DNA of 10,422 nucleotides, from the NCBI GenBank assembly GCA_030606095.1, contig JAUWHC010000055.1:1-10422 (forward strand), given 5' to 3'. The position numbers and the translations under genes are program-made. The DNA comes from Promethearchaeota archaeon (GTDB taxonomy: Archaea > Asgardarchaeota > Lokiarchaeia > Sigyniarchaeales > SOKP01). Shown here one piece after another: positions 1-6,105 of this stretch (positions are counted from its first letter, which is position 1; the number at the start of each line of letters is the position of its first letter). The notes beneath the pieces were generated by a model, which was given only the letters and a program-made list of their open reading frames with translations, did no database searches and was not told the origin of the DNA.

Positions 1-514
1 ACCACCTAAACAATGGTTCTAATATTTTTCCAATTGTTAATAAATATCCATAAAATTCTGGTCCAAAATAGATAGGGAATCCAAAACCTCGAGATGTTGA
101 AAATGTAAATTGGAAAACATTCCTTGTTTTCTCACCTTTTAAAAATCCGGGAAATTTATAATGTAAAGCTAATCTGGGATAAAGTGCTCCCAAACCCAAA
201 TTCATCCACATCTCAAATAGAATTATGCTGTCAGGAAATTTGAATGAATCTTTTTTGATTAAGAAATCGTCTTTCGACGTGTTTAACGCAGCTGGAATAG
301 CATAAAGGCAATCTTTATTGTTTTCTAAAGGTTTTAGCCCGTTTTTAAACTTTTTTACCAACAATAGTTTTTTCTGGTTTTGCACTATAGCTTTTTTGTA
401 ATAATAATTATTCAGAACTCTAAAAAGCGAAGTAATTTCTAGTATTTGTCTTTGAAGATTATGTGCTACTTTTACTTTAATAATTCCTGAATTCTTATTT
501 GAGGATTGCTGCAC
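1..514 (-). CDS. Unrecognised protein, C-terminus beyond left edge (partial)
   Basis: An open frame of 171 codons reads off the left edge of the window. There is no ATG near its beginning. The upstream in-frame stop lies near 558, and the only reasonable start is a GTG at 512-514. A TATA-like stretch at about 550-565 on the minus strand would place transcription start roughly 18 bases ahead of that GTG, which supports the choice. The N-terminal 60 residues are basic and helical (LQRQILEITSLFRVLNNYYYKK). The visible C-terminal part is aromatic- and glycine-rich (RGFGFPIYFGPEFYGY). I do not recognise the family and see no catalytic motif, signal peptide or clear membrane segment. The unusual start also leaves open that this is a decayed gene. 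Confidence concerns that it is coding, not its function. Confidence 0.55.
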   Translation of the reverse strand, partial: MQQSSNKNSGIIKVKVAHNLQRQILEITSLFRVLNNYYYKKAIVQNQKKLLLVKKFKNGLKPLENNKDCLYAIPAALNTSKDDFLIKKDSFKFPDSIILFEMWMNLGLGALYPRLALHYKFPGFLKGEKTRNVFQFTFSTSRGFGFPIYFGPEFYGYLLTIGKILEPLFRW

Positions 515-549
515 TGAACTATCCGAATTAAAAACAATTAATTTCTTAC

Positions 550-566
550 TTTGATATATTTATTTA
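550..566 (-). promoter_or_regulatory. TATA-like promoter element for the left-edge gene
   Basis: The minus strand reads AAATAAATATATC here, about 40 bases upstream of the proposed GTG start at 514. Archaeal TATA boxes sit about 25 bases ahead of the transcription start, so the leader would be roughly 15-20 bases. This is a composition-based call in AT-rich DNA and is weak on its own. Confidence 0.3.
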
Positions 567-680
567 TCAATTTTAATTTTAATTGATTTTAACTATTCTT
601 ATATTAAAAAGTGAAAGTGAGATGTTTTTTTAATCCTCATTTCTAAGCAAATTAAAAAGATTTAAAGTTAAAATTGATTT

Positions 681-1115
681 TCATTCGACCTTTCTTTTAG
701 CGAACAAGGATTTTAATTCACCCATAATAGCCCCTCTTAAACTTACAGGGCTGGCTGGGCGCGATCCGCCAGGGCCGGCAGGTGGTCCGCCAGGTGGTGG
801 TGGTCCGCCAGGTGGGCCTCCAGGTGGGCCAGCAGGAGGGGGCGGGGCACTACTTGGAGCTGTAGGTGATGCAATGACTGGAGCTGCCCCAATTCCTCTA
901 GTTCTAAGTGCCGAAAGATCACTATTTACAGAATTGATTCGCGATTCTAATGTTGAAATTCTTTGACTAACAACTGCTAAAGATTGATCTACTAAATCTG
1001 GTATCCTTAGAATCATTGACATCATTTTTTCAACAATATCGCCAAATGTATTTAATTTTTCTTCAAGTGGGGCTTTTCTTGTTTCTTGCATAAAATTTGC
1101 GAATTCTTCGGCCAT
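681..1115 (-). CDS. Small coiled-coil protein with poly-Pro/Gly tract and WH2-like tail (candidate WASH/WAVE-type actin regulator)
   Basis: The ATG at 1113-1115 gives 144 residues. An upstream in-frame TTG (1208) would add 31 basic, poorly conserved-looking residues, and GAGAG just ahead of the ATG may serve as ribosome binding site. Three parts are visible. Residues 1-72 are helical, with a regular heptad stretch at about 41-72 (SLAVVSQRISTLESRI). Residues 78-120 are low complexity, with PPPP, GPPGGPPGG and PPPPGGPP blocks at 91-117. Residues 124-144 form a basic amphipathic tail, RGAIMGELKSLF followed by AKRKVE. The coiled coil resembles, from memory, the short helices of BRK1/HSPC300 (WAVE complex) and CCDC53/WASHC3 (WASH complex); the tail resembles a WH2 motif in spacing but lacks the usual glycine. 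A poly-Pro segment is a typical profilin or SH3 ligand. The next gene upstream is the BAR-like protein. Coding is secure; function is inference. Confidence 0.8.
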   Translation of the reverse strand: MAEEFANFMQETRKAPLEEKLNTFGDIVEKMMSMILRIPDLVDQSLAVVSQRISTLESRINSVNSDLSALRTRGIGAAPVIASPTAPSSAPPPPAGPPGGPPGGPPPPGGPPAGPGGSRPASPVSLRGAIMGELKSLFAKRKVE

Positions 1116-1160
1116 TTTACTCTCTCTAATTTTATTAATAACGATCTTTCTTGTTAATTT

Positions 1161-1180
1161 TCTATTAATTATATATTTGA
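1161..1180 (-). promoter_or_regulatory. TATA-like element for the poly-Pro protein gene
   Basis: The minus strand reads CAAATATATAATTAATAG, with its centre about 57 bases ahead of the ATG at 1115. It lies downstream of the T-run terminator of the neighbouring gene, so the poly-Pro gene probably has its own transcript with a leader of about 30 bases. Confidence 0.35.
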
Positions 1181-1222
1181 AATATTTAATAAATTTAAGC
1201 TCATACAAATTACAACTTAATT

Positions 1223-1247
1223 AAAAAAAAATTATAAAAAAAAAAAA
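1223..1247 (-). terminator. T-run terminator after the BAR-like gene
   Basis: On the minus strand, ten bases after the stop codon of the helical protein, there is a run of 12 T, then ATAA, then a run of 9 T. Consecutive T tracts without a strong hairpin are the usual archaeal termination signal. It separates the two small structural genes into two transcripts. Confidence 0.65.
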
Positions 1248-1256
1248 GGTTTTTAC

Positions 1257-1880
1257 TTAACTAGCCTTGTTGACGGTATTCTTTAAATTTACCCAAAGAT
1301 CATCAACTTCATTCTTAACTTGTAAAAATTGATTAATTTTCTTTAATAGTACATCCCTTGCGCGATCAAAATCTCTTTGGGAGTCATTCAATTCAGATTC
1401 CAATATTTTTATCTTTTCTCCTTCGACTAAATCGTTTTTCTTTTTTTCCACAGATAACGCTTTTTTAATAACAACGCTTCTTTTACTGGCTACTTCGCCT
1501 AACGCTGCAGCAAATTCATATTTTTTTTCTACTAAATAATCTTTTTTTACTGCGAGGTCTTTAATCGAATCTATGTACTTGTTATTTGTTTCGATATATT
1601 CATCATTTTTATGGATGATTTCCTGAAAATATTTTACCTCCTCGTCTTTGATATTTGATCTTTTCTCCCTTACTAAAGTTTGCATTTGCTTTAATACATC
1701 TCTAAACGTCCTATTGACTATATCTCGTGTAAGATTAACTTTTCTCAAGTTATCAGCGTATTTTTTTTGAGAATCGATTAATGTAGTCTGATTTTTCGCT
1801 AATCTTTTTATTTGGCTTACTAATTCCTTTTCTATGCTTGCTAATTCAAGCTCATCTTCATGTGTTATAATTGGACTCAT
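1257..1880 (-). CDS. Long helical coiled-coil protein, BAR-domain-like
   Basis: The ATG at 1878-1880 gives 207 residues; a TTG three codons earlier (1889) is less likely. The protein is almost entirely charged alpha helix with few prolines or glycines and no membrane segment or signal peptide. Three long helices can be drawn: about residues 10-75, 80-150 and 155-200, which is the size and layout of a BAR domain. The C-terminal helix (SELNDSQRDFDRARDVLLKK) resembles the last helix of SNX-type and amphiphysin-type BAR domains in its pattern of a Phe flanked by acidic and basic residues about ten residues before a hydrophobic repeat. This comparison is by eye, and any long coiled coil can look similar. 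Alternatives are an ESCRT-III-like or generic structural coiled coil. It is followed by its own T-run terminator and by the poly-Pro gene. Confidence 0.8.
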   Translation of the reverse strand: MSPIITHEDELELASIEKELVSQIKRLAKNQTTLIDSQKKYADNLRKVNLTRDIVNRTFRDVLKQMQTLVREKRSNIKDEEVKYFQEIIHKNDEYIETNNKYIDSIKDLAVKKDYLVEKKYEFAAALGEVASKRSVVIKKALSVEKKKNDLVEGEKIKILESELNDSQRDFDRARDVLLKKINQFLQVKNEVDDLWVNLKNTVNKAS

Positions 1881-1974
1881 TTCAATCAAATCAAAATAAT
1901 ATTGCTTTATAATAAATTACGATATAATTCTTATGTAAATTCATTATTTTAATTTTTAGTCTTTTTATTTCTTA

Positions 1975-3012
1975 CTATCTATAAGGAAAAAAAGCAGTGA
2001 GAATATTATCTTTATAATTTGCTTTTATCACTTTAGCCTTAATATGTTTTCCGATTAGTCCTTCGGAGAAAACAAGTGGTTTTTTCAATAATATTTTAAT
2101 TCCGAGAGAATCGTTGATTTTCCCTATACACTCGTTTTTCCATCTTCCCCCGGAAACGATTTTTAATTCAATAAGGTCATCCTTCTTAATTTCTAACATG
2201 GAGGTTTTCTTTCTTTTATGAATACCAAAGTCTCTAGGTCCAAGTTTTAGTTTTATACCGTACTTTTTTTCTAATTTGGATAATTGTAAATAGAAATAAC
2301 CCCATGATTTCGGTCGAATTTTTTTTAATTTTCTACCTGTTTTGTAAATTAAATATTTTTGGATACCGATTTGAATTTGTTTCTTAGAATAACCTTCGCT
2401 TCTAAAATTAATGATCAACTTAATAATATCTTCAATATCTTTGTCATTTTCTCCCGGAAACCAAACTGGTGCAATTAAAACATGAATTTTAGAATCCAAG
2501 AGGGAATAAATATTTTTTAAAAATCTACCAACATCAAATTTAGCACAATTGCATAAATAACAAGCGGTTTCTTCCTTTAGGCTATTTAAACTTATGTTAA
2601 TTCGCGTTAAGTTGCTTTTTTTCAATTTATCAATAATCTTTTTCGAGAGTAATACTCCATTACTTTGCATTGAGATAGTTGTTACTCCTTCGATATCTGA
2701 GAGGTTTTTTACCAAATTAAATAGTTCCCCGTATAACAAGATTTCACCGTAGGGTGCTAGATGAATCTCGATGTTATAATTTCCTTTTATCGCTATGGCT
2801 TCTTTAACTTCATCTATTAAATAATTTGAATCTATCACGAAATTAGTGTCGTAATCGCCAGAACTGACGAAACAATACTTACATCGTAAATTACACTGTG
2901 TTAAGGGTTTAAGTTCAAGAACATTGGTCCCTCTGTCAATTATCCCTAGAAAATCCACGCCTGATAGTGGAACTTCCGAAGTTCTATCGATATTTTTTAT
3001 GTTTTCATTCAT
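1975..3012 (-). CDS. Radical SAM protein with C-terminal TRAM-like domain (COG2100-like)
   Basis: 345 residues starting at ATG 3010-3012, 18 bases after the end of pelota, so probably cotranscribed with it. The radical SAM cluster motif CxxxCxxC is at C40, C44 and C47 (CNLRCKYC). Downstream are a substrate/SAM-strand region (EIHLAPYGEILLYG), TTISMQSNG, TRINISLNSL, and VLIAPVWFPGENDKDIE, all recognisable for an archaeal family I know as COG2100. The last 65 or so residues (from about 280, LIELKIVSGGRWKNECIGKI, to the end) form a small beta-barrel pattern consistent with a TRAM domain, an RNA-binding module also found on tRNA-modifying radical SAM enzymes. The reaction is not known. An RNA or translation-related substrate is plausible from the TRAM domain and the pelota neighbour. 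The usual acidic/Gly-rich stretch after the cluster is replaced here by APYGE. Confidence 0.88.
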   Translation of the reverse strand: MNENIKNIDRTSEVPLSGVDFLGIIDRGTNVLELKPLTQCNLRCKYCFVSSGDYDTNFVIDSNYLIDEVKEAIAIKGNYNIEIHLAPYGEILLYGELFNLVKNLSDIEGVTTISMQSNGVLLSKKIIDKLKKSNLTRINISLNSLKEETACYLCNCAKFDVGRFLKNIYSLLDSKIHVLIAPVWFPGENDKDIEDIIKLIINFRSEGYSKKQIQIGIQKYLIYKTGRKLKKIRPKSWGYFYLQLSKLEKKYGIKLKLGPRDFGIHKRKKTSMLEIKKDDLIELKIVSGGRWKNECIGKINDSLGIKILLKKPLVFSEGLIGKHIKAKVIKANYKDNILTAFFPYR

Positions 3013-3030
3013 TATTGAAATTTTTCTTAT

Positions 3031-4104
3031 TTACATTTTATACCTTAAAATAGCAATCAGAGATCCTAAATCAATAATCTGTTGTCCTGTCGGGTGTTTA
3101 CTACTTAAAATATGAACTCTACCACCAATTTTTTCAACTCCATTAATTATATGTTCGATTTTTAATTTTTGTTCTTTTGATGCACCTCTAATCAAAATAT
3201 CGGCGCAAAATAAATCCTTTACAGCACCTTTTTCTGTTGCAGTATAAATCTCGTCAAAACCAATGGCAATAAGATCTGAGTTTGTACTAAACAAATGCAA
3301 TATTTCTTCAATTTTTTCGGTTTCTTGGAATATTTTTACATTTTTTTTTATAATTTTTAATTCTTTTGATTTTAAAGTCTCTAATATGGCACTTTCAGTT
3401 CCAGAGCTGGCTTGAATGCTATAGATTTTTGGTAGATATGTAGATTGTGTTTTTTCTTTAACAAATTGATTAAAATGATCCTTTGTGCTTCCAGGACCAC
3501 ATATAACGATTGTATTTATTTTTATATTCTTTATATTTTCGTCGATAAGTTTAAGAATATCACTATAAAATTCTTCGTACGCTTTATTTCTATAAGATTG
3601 TTCGTATCTTTTACCAGGAATATTTTTTTTTATAGTGGCTAATCTATTATGACTGAAATTTGTTATTAGAGCTATAGTAGCTAGCCCTGTCTCAATTGCA
3701 ATTATTAACATTATAAAATCAGTTTCGAATCTTGACGATTCTTTAAGGCGTTTTATTTCGCTCTTTAACCATTTTTCCTTAATTATTGTTATTTTTTGGT
3801 TAGGTTCAATATTAAAAGTGTGATATTTTCCAAAAGTAACAAAATCCTCCGGGCCCTCTAAGATAGTACCTTTTACTCTTAATCTATTTGAAAATTCATG
3901 AAAAGCGACCGATTCAACTTTTAATTTCAAGTACATTGGCTTTCTTTCTCCTTTAGAACCTTCCTTTAAAACAACTTTTCTATGAGTTCGTGCTGAAATT
4001 TTATCATTTTTAGCTATTATGTTATAGAGGGTCCATAGATCGTTTAAGTCCTCTGTTTTAACGGTAATTACTTCTTCCTTTTTATCTATTTCCAGAATTT
4101 TCAA
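3031..4104 (-). CDS. pelA: aPelota, ribosome rescue factor
   Basis: Archaeal Pelota (Dom34 homologue) recognises stalled ribosomes with an empty A site and, with ABCE1 (and aEF1A-like delivery), splits them for no-go and non-stop rescue in the cytoplasm. There is no ATG: the family normally begins MKI(L)-, which here corresponds to a TTG at 4102-4104 (KILEIDKKEE follows). A TTG four codons upstream (4116) is only one base from the GGAG at 4118-4121, whereas the 4104 start is 13 bases away, so I prefer 4104 (357 residues). The Sm-like domain 1 spans about residues 1-125 (NDLWTLYNII; RTHRKV). The central domain contains the hallmark PGKRYE at about 163-168. The L30e-like C-terminal domain ends in GGRVHILSSKHPTGQQ and LGSLIAILRY. 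Length is normal for the family and it looks intact. Confidence 0.95.
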   Translation of the reverse strand: MKILEIDKKEEVITVKTEDLNDLWTLYNIIAKNDKISARTHRKVVLKEGSKGERKPMYLKLKVESVAFHEFSNRLRVKGTILEGPEDFVTFGKYHTFNIEPNQKITIIKEKWLKSEIKRLKESSRFETDFIMLIIAIETGLATIALITNFSHNRLATIKKNIPGKRYEQSYRNKAYEEFYSDILKLIDENIKNIKINTIVICGPGSTKDHFNQFVKEKTQSTYLPKIYSIQASSGTESAILETLKSKELKIIKKNVKIFQETEKIEEILHLFSTNSDLIAIGFDEIYTATEKGAVKDLFCADILIRGASKEQKLKIEHIINGVEKIGGRVHILSSKHPTGQQIIDLGSLIAILRYKM

Positions 4105-4117
4105 ATAGATTATCAAA

Positions 4118-4121
4118 CTCC
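4118..4121 (-). promoter_or_regulatory. GGAG ribosome binding site ahead of pelota
   Basis: The minus strand reads TTTGGAGTTTGATAATC ahead of the pelota TTG codons. GGAG is 13 bases from the TTG at 4104 and only one base from the TTG at 4116, which favours the downstream start. Confidence 0.5.
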
Positions 4122-4141
4122 AAATTTTAAATTTGTATAGT

Positions 4142-4157
4142 AAATATATATATAATT
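4142..4157 (-). promoter_or_regulatory. TATA box of the pelota transcript
   Basis: The minus strand reads AATTATATATATATTTAC, about 45 bases ahead of the pelota TTG. This spacing would place the transcription start near 4125, leaving a leader of about 20 bases that contains the GGAG. Confidence 0.5.
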
Positions 4158-4218
4158 AAGGATAGTATAAATCAAAAGACTAACTATCTAAGGTTCTGAT
4201 ATTCTAGACAAAATAATG

Positions 4219-4234
4219 AAAAAAAATAATAAAA
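4219..4234 (-). terminator. T-rich terminator after the WH2 protein gene
   Basis: About 20-40 bases past the stop codon of the 50-residue gene the minus strand reads TATTTTATTATTTTTTTTC, including a run of 8 T. With the pelota TATA box just beyond, this probably isolates the small gene as a single-gene transcript. Confidence 0.45.
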
Positions 4235-4256
4235 TAGGATAAAAATAAAGAATTTA

Positions 4257-4409
4257 TTATTTTGCCCCTAAGGCTTCTTTGACCTTTTCTAATTCTTCCA
4301 TTCGTTTCTTTTTCTCTTCTTCACGTTTTCTGAGGTCTTCTTCGTCAACCTTTTGGAGCGAAACACCTTTTTTGATTTCTTCTTTTAGTTCTTTATCTAC
4401 AGGCGCCAT
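4257..4409 (-). CDS. 50-residue WH2/beta-thymosin-like protein, predicted actin-monomer binder
   Basis: A short complete gene from ATG 4407-4409 to TAA 4257-4259. The protein begins MAPVDKELKEEIKKG, continues VSLQKVDEEDLRKRE and ends in a charged helix (EELEKVKEALGAK). Residues 7-22 fit the WH2 pattern closely: an amphipathic helix with hydrophobic positions (L8, I12), a glycine (G15), then L-x-K-V (L18, K20, V21) followed by acidic residues. In eukaryotes this motif (for example IRKGIQLRKVEE in WAVE) binds the barbed-end groove of G-actin; single-WH2 proteins of this size, such as beta-thymosins, sequester monomers. It has its own TATA box and terminator and sits between the cutA-rimI operon and pelota. 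Asgard archaea have actin and profilin, so a partner exists in principle. A chance charged helix is the main alternative, but the complete motif order makes that less likely. Confidence 0.82.
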   Translation of the reverse strand: MAPVDKELKEEIKKGVSLQKVDEEDLRKREEEKKKRMEELEKVKEALGAK

Positions 4410-4485
4410 TGTTACTCAACACTTTTTATTTTATTCTCTTTTTTGGGCAGAATTACAATACTTTTTACACAAAAATTATATTAGA

Positions 4486-4499
4486 ATTTATTTATAAGT
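4486..4499 (-). promoter_or_regulatory. TATA box of the WH2 protein gene
   Basis: The minus strand reads GACTTATAAATAAATTC, about 85 bases ahead of the ATG at 4409. Transcription would start near 4465, giving a leader of roughly 55 bases. The element lies just past the end of the GNAT gene, so the small gene seems to have its own promoter and not to rely on read-through. Confidence 0.5.
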
Positions 4500-4517
4500 C
4501 TTGGTTTTTAGATAATA

Positions 4518-4964
4518 TTAAATATTTAAAATCATTAAATAAGCACTTTTCTTTTGCCGGTAATAGCTCTCTATTTTCTGTACAATTCGGAACCCAAATT
4601 TTTGATACAACAAAATGGCAACTTTATTTTTAGAGTTCACATTTAAAACTATTACTTCAATATTGGTCATCTCTTTTATTTTGTTTAAAGTATATTTTAA
4701 TAGATGTGTTCCAAAACCTTTATTCTGATATTGTTTATTAATAAGCAAATTAATTAAATTTACTCTATTTTCTCGATCTTGGATAATTATAATGAATCCA
4801 ATAATTTGATTTGAATTACCATCATCTAGCAACTTAAAAAAGAAAGTGTTATTTATGATAAGATTGAGAATTGCATTTTTAGAAAAAGCATCTCTCTTGA
4901 AAGTATTACTTTCCAATTTGAAAATTTCATCTAAATCCTTAACACTAGCCGTATTAATATTCAT
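4518..4964 (-). CDS. RimI-like GNAT N-acetyltransferase
   Basis: A single GNAT domain of about 148 residues. RimI/ArdA-type archaeal enzymes transfer acetyl from acetyl-CoA to protein N-termini. The acetyl-CoA pyrophosphate loop is seen as QYQNKGFG at about 78-85, matching Q/RxxGxG/A. Motif B follows as NSKNKVAILLYQKFGFRIV, with an ESYY pair typical of RimI near the end. The start is a choice: ATG 4962-4964 gives MNINTASVKDLDEI, which fits the family's beginning, and has GGGG five bases upstream. ATG 4980-4982 would add six residues and has AAGG upstream. Either start overlaps the end of the radical SAM gene, so this is the last gene of the operon. The substrate cannot be read from sequence; no truncation is seen. 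Confidence 0.88.
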   Translation of the reverse strand: MNINTASVKDLDEIFKLESNTFKRDAFSKNAILNLIINNTFFFKLLDDGNSNQIIGFIIIIQDRENRVNLINLLINKQYQNKGFGTHLLKYTLNKIKEMTNIEVIVLNVNSKNKVAILLYQKFGFRIVQKIESYYRQKKSAYLMILNI

Positions 4965-6105
4965 TAAACCCCAACTCTTCATTAAATACCTTGATTGGTG
5001 TTTTTTCGGTTATTTGTTGATATTGTTCTTCTCGAAATGGTGTTATTTCTACGACATATCCTTTTAAATTATTTTTATCAATTAATTTTATCAGATCTTC
5101 CTCGATCGCGAATGTTAAAGGCAATTTTATATTTAACCCATCGTAAGATAGAAACCTACGAGGAACTTTTAATTGATTCAATAAAAGATTCTTAAACTCT
5201 TTTATTTTTATTTTATCACCTTCTATTTGAGCAAATATTAACAAACCATCCTCATTTATTTCCTCATAAGGTAATTTTATAGTTTTTGCACGCCTTAAGT
5301 ACCTTTCCCTCAGTTGCCAATAATCCTTGGCTATAATCGTACAAAAATGAATTTTTATCTTAACTTTTGGAGCTATTTTTTTTATTAAAGTAATTGCAGT
5401 TTCATTACTACGCTCTACAGAAGCTATTGTACCTTCTTTCAATTTAAAACCACGTTCTTTTAAGCTTTGGCTATTTGGTGAACAATACTCAAATTCATTC
5501 AAATTGATAAATTCTGCACCTATTTCATCTAAATAAAATATCAATTCTTCAAGATTTTCAATATATTCCTTTTCTGGAATTACCGGAACCTCAGCGCCTA
5601 CAGACATACCCTTATCCAATGCGTATTTTATAACATTCCAATTTTCTTTTGGTGGGTTGAATCTAATTTCGTCTAACCCTGCTCGAGCAAGACTAATTGC
5701 TTTTGATTCGTTAAAATTAATACCATTTGTGTAAAGATGAATGTGAAATTTTTTCCCTTTTTTTGCCTTAGCAAATTTAATAAATTCTAAAGTGTTTTCG
5801 AAGTTGGGCTCAAATAAGGGATCCCCTCCCGTGATACTCATACCTTTTGCTTTAATTTTGTTAAGTTCATCTAATAACTGCTCTTTAGAACTAATTTGAA
5901 TTTCGTTAGCGTAAGTTAATTTTTTGTTTTTTCTCTTTTCAGATATCGGACAATACCAACAACAATGTTTTGGATTCTGACAGATTCCGTTCAGGAATAA
6001 CACGGTTTTAGTGCCATTTAAACAGTACTGACACCCTTTGGGAATTCCCCTACTTTTAAGGAAAAATGTATTTGATTTAGATTCTACTATTTTAGTCTCG
6101 TTCAT
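4954..6105 (-). CDS. Radical SAM protein, COG2108-like (PFL-activase-related)
   Basis: 383 residues; its ATG overlaps the TGA of the preceding nucleotidyltransferase gene by four bases (ATGA), indicating translational coupling. Cysteines are clustered at the N-terminus: C25 and C28 (CQYC), then C42, C48, C49 and C52 (ICQNPKHCCWYCPISEKR). The last group is not the canonical CxxxCxxC: the spacing between the first cysteine and the CxxC pair is longer, as I recall for archaeal proteins of COG2108 related to pyruvate formate-lyase activases. The radical SAM GGDP motif is present at about 93-96 (SITGGDPLFEP), and further barrel strands follow (FHIHLYTNGI, LDEIRFNPP, SVGAEVPVIP, AEFINLNEFEY). CQYC may bind a second metal or cluster. 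The reaction and substrate are unknown. Confidence 0.86.
   Translation of the reverse strand: MNETKIVESKSNTFFLKSRGIPKGCQYCLNGTKTVLFLNGICQNPKHCCWYCPISEKRKNKKLTYANEIQISSKEQLLDELNKIKAKGMSITGGDPLFEPNFENTLEFIKFAKAKKGKKFHIHLYTNGINFNESKAISLARAGLDEIRFNPPKENWNVIKYALDKGMSVGAEVPVIPEKEYIENLEELIFYLDEIGAEFINLNEFEYCSPNSQSLKERGFKLKEGTIASVERSNETAITLIKKIAPKVKIKIHFCTIIAKDYWQLRERYLRRAKTIKLPYEEINEDGLLIFAQIEGDKIKIKEFKNLLLNQLKVPRRFLSYDGLNIKLPLTFAIEEDLIKLIDKNNLKGYVVEITPFREEQYQQITEKTPIKVFNEELGFNEY

Noticed and set aside
515..680. Additional small gene or tRNA in the gap
   Set aside because: Only AT-rich sequence with stops in all frames and no cloverleaf; it holds promoter-type and T-rich terminator-type DNA.
4279..4497. 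Open frame on the plus strand rich in Ser and Phe
   Set aside because: It is antisense to the WH2 gene and its composition (runs of Phe and Ser) is the mirror of Lys/Glu codons; no family resemblance.
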